This document shows, piece after piece, positions 22,066-30,964 of a stretch of 64,000 bases of DNA (position 1 is its first letter; the number at the start of each line of letters is the position of its first letter). Source of the DNA: Paraburkholderia phenazinium (GTDB lineage: Bacteria > Pseudomonadota > Gammaproteobacteria > Burkholderiales > Burkholderiaceae). A program made the position numbers and the translations under genes. Where the stretch lies: the NCBI RefSeq assembly GCF_900141745.1, contig NZ_FSRM01000001.1, forward strand, positions 2,232,001 through 2,296,000, in the 5' to 3' direction. The notes under the pieces are model-generated. The model did no database searches and was not told where the DNA came from. It saw only the letters and a program-made list of their open reading frames with translations.

Positions 22066-23016
22066 TTAATGCCGCTGGTCCGCAGCGGGCGAGACGCCTT
22101 GCGACAGCTCGCTGGCAACAAACAGTTGCGCCACGTCGACCGGATCGAATTCGTAACGCTGATTGCAGAACTCGCAGTGAATCTCGACGTGGCCGCGTTC
22201 TTCGATCACGCTATCCACTTCTTCGCGGCCCAGCATTTTCAGCATCGCACCGACTTTCTCACGCGAGCAGCTACATTCGAAACGTGCAGGCGCGGGTTCG
22301 AAATGCTGGACGTTTTCCTGCCAGAAGAGGCGCCGGAATACGGTCTCCGGTTCTTCCTTGAGCAGTTCCTCCTGCGACAGCGTGCCGCCGAGCGTGCACA
22401 CGCGTTCCCACGTATCCACGTCGAGATCGCCGGGGTGCGGGACGATGCCGCCGTCGCCGGGCAGCTTCTGCAACAGCATGCCGACCGCGCGCTCGGTGTT
22501 GGCCGCAAGCCACAAGCGCGTATCGAGCTGCTCGGAGTGGTGCATGTAATGCTCGAGCACTTCCGCCATTGACTTGAGCGGACCGTCGAGGCCCGACAGC
22601 GGCACGATCCCCTGGTAGGGCTGCTGGCCCGGCTGCTTGACGCGCGGGTCGAGCGTGATTACGCAGCGGCCGTGACCGCTGGCGTTGACGAGCTCGATCA
22701 GCGTGGTGTCGTCGCCGATAGTGGCGTCCGCTTCGCCAGAAAACTTGGCGGTGGCGCGCATCGACAGGTTGGAGCTGCATTGCACTACCAGCATCTTGAC
22801 CGGACCGTCGCCGAAAATCTGCATGATGAGCGTGCCGTCGAACTTCAGGTTCGCCGAGAGCAGCGCGCAGGCGGCCATCATTTCGCCGAGTATCGTGCGC
22901 ACCGGCGCCGGATAGTCGCGGCGGGTCAGCACTTCTTGCCACGTATTGCGCAGCGAAACGATTTCGCCGCGCACGGGCGCCGCGCTGAACATGAATTTTT
23001 GCAACTGGTCGTTCAC
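22066..23016 (-). CDS. hslO: Redox-regulated chaperone Hsp33
   Basis: Hsp33 is a holdase chaperone switched on by oxidation and unfolding. The 316-residue protein carries the redox zinc centre at its C-terminal end: C248 and C250 (CSC) and C281 and C284 (CEFC), the CxC...CxxC pattern of the family. ATG at 23016 begins MNDQLQKFMF, aligned with the usual N-terminus. It lies 70 bp downstream of the gamma-carbonic-anhydrase-like gene on the same strand, so the two probably share a transcript, and it converges with ftsB. Confidence 0.96.
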   Translation of the reverse strand: MNDQLQKFMFSAAPVRGEIVSLRNTWQEVLTRRDYPAPVRTILGEMMAACALLSANLKFDGTLIMQIFGDGPVKMLVVQCSSNLSMRATAKFSGEADATIGDDTTLIELVNASGHGRCVITLDPRVKQPGQQPYQGIVPLSGLDGPLKSMAEVLEHYMHHSEQLDTRLWLAANTERAVGMLLQKLPGDGGIVPHPGDLDVDTWERVCTLGGTLSQEELLKEEPETVFRRLFWQENVQHFEPAPARFECSCSREKVGAMLKMLGREEVDSVIEERGHVEIHCEFCNQRYEFDPVDVAQLFVASELSQGVSPAADQRH

Positions 23017-23086
23017 AACTTTTCCTCGGTCGAATCGCGCAGCTTGATGCGATGCTGCGCTTGCGCACTGTGCGCGAGCGGCATGG

Positions 23087-23611
23087 TTAGCCGATACGCA
23101 CGAGTTGCGCCTTGAAATAGGCGCGCCGCTCGGCGTAATTGGCAGCGTTACGGCGCAGGCCGGCGATGTCGGCCTCCGTCAGTTCGCGCACGACCTTGGC
23201 CGGCGCGCCCAGAATCAGCGAATTGTCAGGAAATACCTTGCCCTCGGTGACGATGGCGCCTGCTCCGACCAGACAGTTGCGGCCAATTACCGCTCCATTC
23301 AAGACCACCGCCTGAATTCCGATGAGTGCGCCTTCCCTGACGGTGCAGCCGTGCAGCATGGCTTGATGGCCAATTGTCACGTTGGCTTCGATGGTCAGCG
23401 GATAGCCCGGATCGGTATGCAGGACTGCGTTTTCCTGGATGTTGCTGCCCGGGCCTACCGAGATCAGTTCGTTGTCACCGCGAATGGCTGCGCCAAACCA
23501 GACGCTCGAATTTTCTTCGAGTTCGACTTTACCGATGATGGTCGCGGTATCCGCGACGAACACGCTTTCGTGGATGGTCGGCGCTGCGTCGCCAAGCTTG
23601 TAAATTGCCAC
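23087..23611 (-). CDS. Gamma-carbonic-anhydrase-like protein (YrdA family)
   Basis: A 174-residue left-handed beta-helix protein built from hexapeptide repeats. The three zinc-ligand positions of gamma carbonic anhydrases are present: H65 (VLHTD), H82 and H87 (GHQAMLHG). YrdA-type proteins keep the zinc site, but CO2 hydration is often not demonstrable, so the activity is uncertain. GTG at 23611 has GGAGAC just upstream and gives the family start MAIYKLGD; ATG at 23638 in the same frame is an alternative. It precedes hslO and is divergent from the DUF455 gene. Confidence 0.9.
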   Translation of the reverse strand: MAIYKLGDAAPTIHESVFVADTATIIGKVELEENSSVWFGAAIRGDNELISVGPGSNIQENAVLHTDPGYPLTIEANVTIGHQAMLHGCTVREGALIGIQAVVLNGAVIGRNCLVGAGAIVTEGKVFPDNSLILGAPAKVVRELTEADIAGLRRNAANYAERRAYFKAQLVRIG

Positions 23612-23858
23612 AATGTCTCCGGTCCCAGGCTTCTGCATCCATGCAAGATGGTTGCTGTTGATCGGTCGCCGCACCGCCGTCGGCGGGCGTAGGGGTAGTG
23701 CAAACGGCTGCGCGAATGGTGCGCGCCGTGTGGTTGAATGGCGTATTGTAAACGGTTGTGTGGAGAGACCGCTCGGTGGGCCGGCAGCCTTGCGGCGTGC
23801 GTTTTTAATCCTTTCCAAGCCACTTTCCTGCCCCGCCAGGATCGCCACGACCGTCACG

Positions 23859-24713
23859 ATGAATTCCGCCGTTCCCGTTGTACCCCACCTGTCGCGTTGT
23901 GCCCGTGCCGAGGCACTCGAAGTATTGCGCCAGTCCGATCCGCAGGCGAAGGCCGCCGCAGCGCGGACCCTATACGCCGACGTGCTGGCCCTCGCCGCGG
24001 TCTGCTCGCCGTCCCTGCTGATCGACGAACCGCCCGGCTTGCCAGGACGGCCCGGCCGCCCGGAGCTGGTGGAGCCGCGCAAACTGGGCCGCCGCAGTAT
24101 GCAGTCCCCTGAAGGACGCGCCGTGCTGTTGCACGCGCTCGCCCATATCGAGTTCAACGCGATCAACCTGGCACTCGACGCGGTCTGGCGCTTTAGCGGC
24201 ATGCCCCCGGCGTTCTACACCGACTGGCTCAAGGTGGCGGCAGAGGAAGCCCATCACTTTTCGCTACTGGTCGCACGGCTTGCCGAGTTCGGTCACGCTT
24301 ACGGCGATTTTGCCGCCCACGATGGCCTGTGGGATATGTGCGAACGCACGCGCGGCGACGTATTGGCGCGTATGGCGCTGGTGCCGCGCACACTGGAAGC
24401 ACGCGGCCTCGACGCCTCGCCGCCGATCCGTGCGAGGCTCCAGCAGGCGGGCGACCACGCTTCGGCGGCGATTCTCGACGTCATCCTGCGCGACGAGATC
24501 GGCCACGTGCTGATCGGCAACCGCTGGTTCCGCCACCTGTGCGACGAGGGCGGTCTCGACCCGCACACCACTTACGCGCAGCTCGCCGACCAGTATCACG
24601 CACCGAAATTACGTGGTCCGTTCAATTTCGAAGCCCGTCGCGACGCCGGTTTCGACGAAGCCGAACTGGCCGCGCTGGCCGGCCTAGAGCCGACTCCGCC
24701 AGCCACAGATTGA
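23859..24713 (+). CDS. Ferritin-like DUF455 protein
   Basis: A 284-residue protein of the DUF455 ferritin-like group. The di-iron ligand pattern can be traced: HIEFNAIN near residue 90, EEAHHF near 130 and RDEIGHV near 215, i.e. helices with ExxH or similar. Related ferritin-like enzymes include the tRNA hydroxylase MiaE, but no substrate is known for DUF455. ATG at 23859 begins MNSAVPVVPH; the open frame reaches up to 23613 but would overlap the divergent promoter region. It starts 247 bp from the gamma-carbonic-anhydrase-like gene. Confidence 0.85.
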   Translation: MNSAVPVVPHLSRCARAEALEVLRQSDPQAKAAAARTLYADVLALAAVCSPSLLIDEPPGLPGRPGRPELVEPRKLGRRSMQSPEGRAVLLHALAHIEFNAINLALDAVWRFSGMPPAFYTDWLKVAAEEAHHFSLLVARLAEFGHAYGDFAAHDGLWDMCERTRGDVLARMALVPRTLEARGLDASPPIRARLQQAGDHASAAILDVILRDEIGHVLIGNRWFRHLCDEGGLDPHTTYAQLADQYHAPKLRGPFNFEARRDAGFDEAELAALAGLEPTPPATD

Positions 24714-24783
24714 GCCGGTTGCGCCGGTCGCACATCGAGCCGCCTCTCGATACGTCGCACCTTCCGCTTGCCCGCTATCTCGC

Positions 24784-24789
24784 TATAAT
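24784..24789 (+). promoter_or_regulatory. Putative -10 element for the 24824 hydrolase gene
   Basis: A perfect TATAAT lies 34 bp before the hydrolase ATG; no clear -35 accompanies it. It suggests that the hydrolase is transcribed separately from the DUF455 gene. Confidence 0.5.
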
Positions 24790-24823
24790 CGAACGACCAT
24801 TCTTTTTTAGGCCCGATGCGCTC

Positions 24824-25708
24824 ATGAATATTCCAGAGTCCGACTTCATCGCCGTGCGCGGCGTGCGACTGCATGCGAGGCGCTGGGGCAATCCGGACGC
24901 CCCGACGCTGTTCATGCTGCACGGCTGGATGGACGTGGCGGCATCGTTCCAGTTCGTCGTGGATGCACTGGGCGGCAACTGGCAGGTGATCGCGCCGGAT
25001 GCGCGCGGTTTCGGGCTGTCGGACTGGCCGGTGGCCGAGCGGGGCGGTGGTAGCTACTGGTTTCAGGACTATCTCTCGGACCTCGACGCACTGCTTGACC
25101 ACTACGCGCCGACCGGCGAAGTGAACCTGGTGGGGCACAGCATGGGCGCGAACGTGGTCTGTCTTTATGCCGGGGCGCGTCCGGAGCGGGTTCGCCGGGT
25201 GGTGGACCTGGAGGGCTTCGGCCTTGCCGCCGCGAAACCGAGCCAGTCGCCCAGGCGTTTGCGTAGCTGGCTCGACGAATTGCGCGAGCCGCCGCAGTTG
25301 AGGCGTTACGCGTCTCTCGACGAAGTCGCTGCGCGGCTGACGAAGACCAACCCGCGTCTCGCCCCACAGCGCGCGCGTTTTCTCGCCGGGCACTGGTCGA
25401 AGCCGGACGGCGAGGGCGGTTTCATGCTGCTCGCTGACCCCGCGCATAAGCTGCGTAGCCCGCTGCTCTACCGTCTCGATGAAATCATGGCCGTCTGGGC
25501 CAATGTGCGCGCCAAAGTGCTGCACGTCGAGGCCGCCGGCTCGCCGACCCTCGCACAGATTGCCGGCGAGGTGCCGCTCGACGAATTCAAGGCGCGGTTC
25601 AGCGCGTTTCCCGACTGGCGCGAGAAAATCATCGAGGATGCGGGCCATATGGTCCATCACGATCAGCCGGAGCAGGTGGCAGCGCTGATCGAGGCGTTCT
25701 GCGCATAA
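24824..25708 (+). CDS. Alpha/beta hydrolase
   Basis: A 294-residue alpha/beta-hydrolase-fold protein. It has HGWMDVAASF (oxyanion HG motif) near residue 30, nucleophile elbow GHSMGAN near 107, and a C-terminal histidine in EDAGHMVHHDQPE near 272; this complete triad layout is that of single-domain esterases and epoxide- or ester-hydrolysing enzymes. The substrate cannot be told. ATG at 24824 (MNIPESDFIA) is chosen over a longer frame from 24329 that overlaps the DUF455 gene. Confidence 0.87.
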   Translation: MNIPESDFIAVRGVRLHARRWGNPDAPTLFMLHGWMDVAASFQFVVDALGGNWQVIAPDARGFGLSDWPVAERGGGSYWFQDYLSDLDALLDHYAPTGEVNLVGHSMGANVVCLYAGARPERVRRVVDLEGFGLAAAKPSQSPRRLRSWLDELREPPQLRRYASLDEVAARLTKTNPRLAPQRARFLAGHWSKPDGEGGFMLLADPAHKLRSPLLYRLDEIMAVWANVRAKVLHVEAAGSPTLAQIAGEVPLDEFKARFSAFPDWREKIIEDAGHMVHHDQPEQVAALIEAFCA

Positions 25709-25814
25709 GATTTCTGACAGGTTGAGCTTTCCGCAAGGTCTTGGGCGTCGTCGAATGGTCTGCTCGGGTTACTGCGTTGCAGTAAAATGAGTGCAGAACC
25801 TTTTTAAGACACCG

Positions 25815-26645
25815 ATGAACGCCGATCTCCACTGTCACTCCACCGTTTCCGATGGCCAGCTTGCGCCCGCCGATGTCGCGCGTCGCGCGCAGGCTAACGG
25901 CGTCACGTTGTGGGCGCTGACCGATCACGACGAACTGGGCGGTCAGGCCGAAGCGCGCCAGACCGCCGAGGAACTCGGCATGCGTTACCTGAGCGGCGTG
26001 GAGATTTCGGTCACATGGGCATCACGCACGGTGCACATTGTCGGCCTGAACGTCGATCCGACCTGCCAGGCGCTGATAGACGGCCTTGTGCGCACCCGCG
26101 ACGGCCGCGCGGCACGTGCCGAAGCGATCGGCGAGTTGCTTGCCACCCTGGGCGTGCCGAATGCCTACGAAGGCGCACTGAAGTACGTGTCCAACCCCGA
26201 CATGATTTCGCGCACTCACTTCGCGCGCTTCATGGTGGAGAACGGTTACGCCGAATCGACCCAGGACGTGTTCACTCGCTATCTGGGCGACGGCAAGCCG
26301 GCATACATCGCCCATCGCTGGTCGAAGCTGGCTGACGCGGTCCGCTGGATCCAGGTGGCCGGCGGCGAAGCGGTGATTGCGCATCCGGGGCGCTATGAAT
26401 ACACCCAGCTAGAATTCGACGCGTTGTTCGGCGAGTTTATCGATCTCGGCGGCAAGGCGATCGAAGTCGTAACAGGCAGCCATACGCCAGACCAGTATCG
26501 CGAGTATGCGGACGTGGCGCGCCGCTTCGGTTTCGAGGCCTCGCGCGGCTCCGATTTTCATGCGGCGGGCGAGGGCCGGGTCGAACTGGGCAGTCTGCCG
26601 CCGTTGCCGTCCGATCTGACGCCGGTGTGGGAACGCTGGTTGTGA
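25815..26645 (+). CDS. rnm: PHP-domain phosphoesterase, RNase AM (YciV/TrpH) type
   Basis: A 276-residue PHP-domain protein. Metal ligands appear as H6 and H8 (DLHCHS), the DHDE motif at 37-40, histidines in SRTHFARF and IAHPGR, and the C-terminal SDFH near 250. The E. coli relative YciV/Rnm is a 5'-3' exoribonuclease that trims rRNA 5' ends and also hydrolyses 3',5'-bisphosphates. The next gene is yciO, as in E. coli, which supports the assignment. ATG at 25815 follows a TAAAAT element at 25783. Confidence 0.85.
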   Translation: MNADLHCHSTVSDGQLAPADVARRAQANGVTLWALTDHDELGGQAEARQTAEELGMRYLSGVEISVTWASRTVHIVGLNVDPTCQALIDGLVRTRDGRAARAEAIGELLATLGVPNAYEGALKYVSNPDMISRTHFARFMVENGYAESTQDVFTRYLGDGKPAYIAHRWSKLADAVRWIQVAGGEAVIAHPGRYEYTQLEFDALFGEFIDLGGKAIEVVTGSHTPDQYREYADVARRFGFEASRGSDFHAAGEGRVELGSLPPLPSDLTPVWERWL

Positions 26646-26724
26646 CGGTGCACCGGCGGCACCGGGCTTCGCGGCCGGTTCGCCCCGGATCCCGCTTCTG
26701 CTTCGCTTCCACCCGCTCATAACC

Positions 26725-27360
26725 ATGTCCCAATTCTTTCGGCTCCATCCCGATAATCCGCAGCCGCGCCTGATCAAGCAGGCCGCGCAGATCATCAACG
26801 ACGGCGGTGTGGTCGCCCTGCCGACCGATTCGAGCTATGCGCTTGCCTGCCACCTCGACGACAAGAACGCGGTCGAGCGCCTGCGCCGGATTCGTGGCCT
26901 CGACGAGCGTCAATTGCTGTCGTTGCTGGTACGCGACCTGTCCGAACTCGCGAACTTCGCGATGGTCGACAACCGCCAGTTCCGCCTGATCAAGTCAGTG
27001 ACCCCGGGCCCGTACGTATTCGTGCTCGAAGCCACCAAAGAGGTGCCGCGACGCCTGTCGCATCCGTCGCGCAAGACCATCGGCCTGCGCGTGCCGGATC
27101 ACGCGATCACGCTGGCGATTCTCGAAGAACTCGGCCAGCCGCTGCTCGGCACGACGTTGATCATGCCGGGCGAAACCCAGCCGCTCAACGACGCCGAAGA
27201 AATCCGCGAGCGCCTCGAAAAACAGCTCGACCTCGTGATCGACGGCGGCCCGTGTCCATGCGAGCCGTCGACTATCGTCGATCTGACGGGTCCAGAACCG
27301 GTGCTGGTGCGGGCAGGGCGCGGCAGTCTCGCGCCTTTTGGTCTCGAACAGCCGGCATGA
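26725..27360 (+). CDS. yciO: YciO family protein (Sua5/YrdC superfamily)
   Basis: A 211-residue protein of the Sua5-YciO-YrdC superfamily, the fold that makes threonylcarbamoyl-adenylate for the t6A modification of tRNA. Visible family features are GGVVALPTDSSYALAC near residue 28, the KSVTPGPYVFVLEAT segment near 90, and IGLRVPDH near 113. YciO proteins have the fold, but their activity in t6A synthesis is weaker or uncertain compared with TsaC, so the function is left at family level. It lies 79 bp after the rnm-like gene and 71 bp before the M50 protease gene. Confidence 0.88.
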   Translation: MSQFFRLHPDNPQPRLIKQAAQIINDGGVVALPTDSSYALACHLDDKNAVERLRRIRGLDERQLLSLLVRDLSELANFAMVDNRQFRLIKSVTPGPYVFVLEATKEVPRRLSHPSRKTIGLRVPDHAITLAILEELGQPLLGTTLIMPGETQPLNDAEEIRERLEKQLDLVIDGGPCPCEPSTIVDLTGPEPVLVRAGRGSLAPFGLEQPA

Positions 27361-27417
27361 GGGCCTCCGTGTTAGCCTGCATGAGCGAAAGCGGACAGAC
27401 GCACGCAATGGCGTTGT

Positions 27418-27423
27418 TACAAT
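27418..27423 (+). promoter_or_regulatory. Putative -10 element for the M50 protease gene
   Basis: TACAAT lies 8 bp before the ATG at 27432, followed by AGCGGG. If it is used, the mRNA would be nearly leaderless, so it may instead be chance. No convincing -35 is seen. Confidence 0.3.
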
Positions 27424-27431
27424 AGCGGGTT

Positions 27432-28097
27432 ATGGACTCTTCCCTGATACAGACCGTCGCGGTCTATGCGTTGCCCGTGATTTTTGCCATCACGCTTCAC
27501 GAAGCGGCTCACGGCTACGTGGCGCGTCTCCTCGGCGACAATACCGCCTACGCGCTCGGTCGCGTTTCGTTCAATCCGATGCGTCACATCGACCCGCTCG
27601 GCACCATCGCGATTCCGCTGCTGCTCTACTTTGCGACCAGCGGAGCATTCATGTTCGGCTACGCGAAGCCGGTGCCCGTGGCCTTCGGCAATCTGCGCAA
27701 TCCTCGTTGGGGCAGCCTGTGGGTCGCGTTGGCCGGTCCGATGTGCAATTTCTTGCAGGCGCTGGTCTGGGGCGTGATCGCCGTGGCGCTTGGTGTGGCG
27801 GGTGTTCAAGAGCCCTTTTTCACGCGCATGGCCGCCGCAGGCGTTGGCGTCAATCTGGTGCTCGGCGTGATCAATCTGTTTCCCTTGCCGCCGCTCGATG
27901 GCGGGCGCGTGCTGACCGCGCTGCTGCCGCCGCGCCAGGCCATTGCGCTGGCGCGCCTCGAGCCGTATGGTTTCTTTATCGTGATGGCGCTGGTGATGAC
28001 GGGCCTCCTGACCCGCTTCTGGCTGAGCCCGCTCGTTGGTCTCGGCTATGACGCCGTGACCGCCATCCTGACTCCTATCGCTTCGCTCTTTCAATAA
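27432..28097 (+). CDS. Site-2 protease family membrane metalloprotease (M50)
   Basis: A 221-residue polytopic membrane protein of the small M50/site-2 protease group. The zinc site is complete: H23-E24-x-x-H27 (LHEAAHG) in the first membrane helix, and the third ligand D156 in NLFPLPPLDGGR. About five to six membrane segments can be seen. No PDZ domain is present, unlike RseP. The substrate is unknown. It is 4 bp upstream of trpS, so the two are co-transcribed; that pairing appears positional and suggests no shared job. Confidence 0.9.
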   Translation: MDSSLIQTVAVYALPVIFAITLHEAAHGYVARLLGDNTAYALGRVSFNPMRHIDPLGTIAIPLLLYFATSGAFMFGYAKPVPVAFGNLRNPRWGSLWVALAGPMCNFLQALVWGVIAVALGVAGVQEPFFTRMAAAGVGVNLVLGVINLFPLPPLDGGRVLTALLPPRQAIALARLEPYGFFIVMALVMTGLLTRFWLSPLVGLGYDAVTAILTPIASLFQ

Positions 28098-28101
28098 AAT
28101 C

Positions 28102-29304
28102 ATGTTCCCTGACCGTATCTTCTCCGGCATGCGGCCTACCGGCTCCCTGCACCTCGGCCACTATCACGGTGTGCTAAAAAACTGGGTGCGCCTGCAGTCC
28201 GAATATCCGTGCTTTTTCTGCGTCGTCGACTGGCACGCGCTCACGACGCACTATGAGACGCCCGAGGTCATCGAAAAGAACGTCTGGGAAGTGCTGATCG
28301 ACTGGCTGGCTTCCGGCATCGATCCGGCCCAGGCCACGCTGTTCATCCAGAGCAAGGTGCCGGAGCATGCCGAACTGGCGCTGCTGCTCGGTATGAGCAC
28401 GCCGCTCGGTTGGCTCGAACGCGTGCCGACCTACAAGGAGCAGATGGAGAAGCTGAAGGACAAGGACTTGTCCACCTACGGCTTCCTCGGCTACCCGGTG
28501 CTGATGGCGGCGGACATTCTGCTGTATCGCGGTTCGCTCGTGCCGGTCGGCGAGGACCAGGTGCCGCACGTCGAGATGACGCGTGAAATCGCGCGGCGCT
28601 TTAACTACCTGTACGGCCGCGAGCCGGGCTTTGAAGAGAAGGCCAACGAGGCGGCGAAGAAGCTGGGCGGCAAGCGCTCGAAGCTCTATCACGAGCTGCG
28701 CAACGCCTACCAGCAGGAAGGCGACGACGAAGCGCTCGAACAGGCCCGCGCGATGCTGCAGGAGTCGCAGAGCCTGTCGATGAACGACCGCGAGCGGCTG
28801 TTCGGCTACCTCGAAGGCTCGCGCAAGATCATCCTCGTCGAGCCGCAAGCCATGCTGACCGAGGCGTCGCGCATGCCGGGCCTCGATGGTCAGAAGATGT
28901 CGAAGTCTTACGGTAATACCATCGGCCTGCGGGAAGATTCGGAAACCATCACGAAGAAAGTTCGCACGATGCCAACCGACCCGGCCCGCGTGCGCCGTAC
29001 CGATCCGGGCGATCCCGACAAATGCCCGGTGTGGCAGTTGCACCAGGTCTACACAGACGAAACCACCCACGAGTGGGTGCAAAAGGGTTGCCGCTCGGCG
29101 GGAATTGGCTGTCTGGATTGCAAGCAGCCGGTGATCGAAGGCATTCTGCGCGAACAGCAGCCGATGCTCGAACGCGCGCAAAAGTACATGGACGATCCGT
29201 CGCTGCTGCGTGCGATCGCCGCCGACGGCTGCGACAAGGCCCGCAAGTTCGCGACCGAAACCATGCGCGATGTGCGTGAGGCAATGGGACTCTCGTACAA
29301 TTGA
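28102..29304 (+). CDS. trpS: Tryptophanyl-tRNA synthetase with insertion and four-Cys motif
   Basis: This class I synthetase charges tRNA-Trp. The HIGH-type motif is HLGH at residues 17-20 and KMSKS is at 265-269. At 400 residues it is about 65 longer than E. coli TrpRS, most of the excess being a charged helical insertion at about 172-235. C308, C330, C337 and C340 form C-x21-C-x6-C-x2-C in the anticodon-binding region, close to the C-x22-C-x6-C-x2-C that holds a [4Fe-4S] cluster in Thermotoga maritima TrpRS. A cluster here is therefore plausible but inferred. It starts 4 bp after the M50 gene. Confidence 0.96.
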   Translation: MFPDRIFSGMRPTGSLHLGHYHGVLKNWVRLQSEYPCFFCVVDWHALTTHYETPEVIEKNVWEVLIDWLASGIDPAQATLFIQSKVPEHAELALLLGMSTPLGWLERVPTYKEQMEKLKDKDLSTYGFLGYPVLMAADILLYRGSLVPVGEDQVPHVEMTREIARRFNYLYGREPGFEEKANEAAKKLGGKRSKLYHELRNAYQQEGDDEALEQARAMLQESQSLSMNDRERLFGYLEGSRKIILVEPQAMLTEASRMPGLDGQKMSKSYGNTIGLREDSETITKKVRTMPTDPARVRRTDPGDPDKCPVWQLHQVYTDETTHEWVQKGCRSAGIGCLDCKQPVIEGILREQQPMLERAQKYMDDPSLLRAIAADGCDKARKFATETMRDVREAMGLSYN

Positions 29305-29362
29305 CGTCGCTGGCGCAACGGGTGCGTCCGGCACGAACCGCGCGCAGCGCTTTTTGCAGGCC

Positions 29363-30004
29363 ATGAGCGAATCCGCATCCGCTGCTTCTGCCAACTCTGA
29401 GGCTTCTCCGGCCGCCGTCGCAGCTCACGCTTCGCTCGGCGAGCCGTCGCATTGGGTGTGTCACTGGACGCATCTCGTGGCGCCGGGCGGCGCAGTGCTC
29501 GATGTGGCCTCGGGAGCAGGTCGGCACGCGCGCTGGTTTGCCGGGCACGGCCATCCGGTGAGCGCGCTCGATCGCGATGCGGCAGCACTCGCCGCCATGC
29601 GGGACGAGCCCCGAATTACGACGCACGTGGCCGATCTCGAAGGCGCGCCCTGGCCGCTGCCCGACGATGCGAAATTTGCCGCGGTGGTGGTGACGAACTA
29701 CCTGTATCGCCCGTTGTTCCCGAACCTGCTGGCGGCGCTCGCGCCGGGCGGCGTACTGATTTACGAGACCTTCGCGCACGGCAACCAGACGGTTGGCAAG
29801 CCGTCCAACCCGGCGTTCCTGCTTGCGCCGGGCGAGTTGCTCGACATGGTACGGCCGCGTCTGCGGGTGGTCGCGTTTCAGGACGGTTTTCTTGCGCAGC
29901 CGCGTCCGGCGTACGTCCAGCGGATCTGCGCAATTCTGGAGGCGCAGCCGGCTTCCGGCGACACTCAGGCATTACCCCAGCCTTGTTACGAACTGGCTGG
30001 CTAA
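29363..30004 (+). CDS. Class I SAM-dependent methyltransferase
   Basis: A 213-residue Rossmann-fold methyltransferase. Motif I is VLDVASGAGRHARW near residue 45, followed by an acidic residue at the end of strand 2 (SALDRD) and motif III-like LAALAPGGVLIYETF near 125. The first 25 residues are Ser/Ala-rich and poorly conserved-looking. The target is unknown. ATG at 29363 (MSESASAAS) is chosen although the ribosome site is weak. It lies between trpS and dapA with short gaps and is probably part of the same operon. Confidence 0.82.
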   Translation: MSESASAASANSEASPAAVAAHASLGEPSHWVCHWTHLVAPGGAVLDVASGAGRHARWFAGHGHPVSALDRDAAALAAMRDEPRITTHVADLEGAPWPLPDDAKFAAVVVTNYLYRPLFPNLLAALAPGGVLIYETFAHGNQTVGKPSNPAFLLAPGELLDMVRPRLRVVAFQDGFLAQPRPAYVQRICAILEAQPASGDTQALPQPCYELAG

Positions 30005-30009
30005 TCCGC

Positions 30010-30015
30010 TACAAT
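30010..30015 (+). promoter_or_regulatory. Putative -10 element for dapA
   Basis: TACAAT followed by CGCGG lies 31 bp before the dapA ATG. No good -35 is at 16-18 bp. It may give dapA-bamC its own promoter inside the gene cluster. Confidence 0.45.
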
Positions 30016-30046
30016 CGCGGTTTACTGATTAAATTCATGGCGTTTC

Positions 30047-30964
30047 ATGACCAACGGCATTCAAAGCGGCACCAGTAACGGCCCTCAGATTCGCGGCAGC
30101 ATTCCGGCCATCATCACCCCGATGCTCGAAGACGGCGGCCTCGACCTGCCGGCGTTCCGCAAACTGATCGACTGGCATATCGAAGAGGGTACGAACGCGC
30201 TCGTCGTAGTTGGCACGAGCGGCGAATCGGCTACCTTGTCGGTCGAAGAGCACGTGCTGATGGTCAAGACCGCGGTGGAACACACCGCTGGCCGCATTCC
30301 GGTGATCGCCGGCTCCGGTGGCAATTCCACCACTGAGGCGATCGAGCTGACACAGCAGGCCCGTGAAGTCGGCGCGGACGCGACGCTGCAAGTCGTGCCG
30401 TACTACAACAAGCCGACCCAGGAAGGTATTTACCGCCATTTCGCCAAGATCGCCGAAACGGTCGATCTGCCGGTGATTCTGTACAACGTGCCGGGTCGCA
30501 CGGTGGCGGATATGTCTAACGAAACGATCCTGCGCTGCGCGCAGGTGCCGGGCATCGTGGGCGTGAAGGAAGCGACGGGCAATATCGACCGCGCCGCTCA
30601 CCTGATCAAGTCGGCACCCGCGCACTTTGGCATTTACAGCGGCGACGATCCGACGGCGATCGCGCTGATGTTGCTGGGTGGCCACGGCAATATTTCCGTG
30701 ACCGCGAACGTAGCACCGCGCGACATGAGCGAGTTGTGCAAGGCCGCTCTGGCAGCCGACGCAAAGACCGCGCGTGAGATTCACCTGAAACTCCTGTCGC
30801 TGCACAAGAACCTCTTCATCGAATCGAATCCGATCCCGGCGAAGTGGGCTTTGCAGCAACTGGGGCGCGTGCAAGGCGGAATCCGCCTGCCGCTCACCCC
30901 GCTCGATGCGCGCTACCACGAAGTGGTGCGTGCGGCGCTGCGCGAAGCGGGTTTGCTCAGCTGA
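30047..30964 (+). CDS. dapA: 4-hydroxy-tetrahydrodipicolinate synthase
   Basis: DapA condenses pyruvate with aspartate semialdehyde, the first committed step to lysine and diaminopimelate for peptidoglycan. The 305-residue TIM-barrel has the Schiff-base lysine K174 in GVKEATGN, the catalytic tyrosine Y146 in YNVPGRT, and the GTSGE pyruvate-binding motif at 56-60. It carries about 12 extra N-terminal residues compared with E. coli. bamC follows 111 bp later, the same pairing as in E. coli, where bamC was once called dapX. Confidence 0.97.
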   Translation: MTNGIQSGTSNGPQIRGSIPAIITPMLEDGGLDLPAFRKLIDWHIEEGTNALVVVGTSGESATLSVEEHVLMVKTAVEHTAGRIPVIAGSGGNSTTEAIELTQQAREVGADATLQVVPYYNKPTQEGIYRHFAKIAETVDLPVILYNVPGRTVADMSNETILRCAQVPGIVGVKEATGNIDRAAHLIKSAPAHFGIYSGDDPTAIALMLLGGHGNISVTANVAPRDMSELCKAALAADAKTAREIHLKLLSLHKNLFIESNPIPAKWALQQLGRVQGGIRLPLTPLDARYHEVVRAALREAGLLS

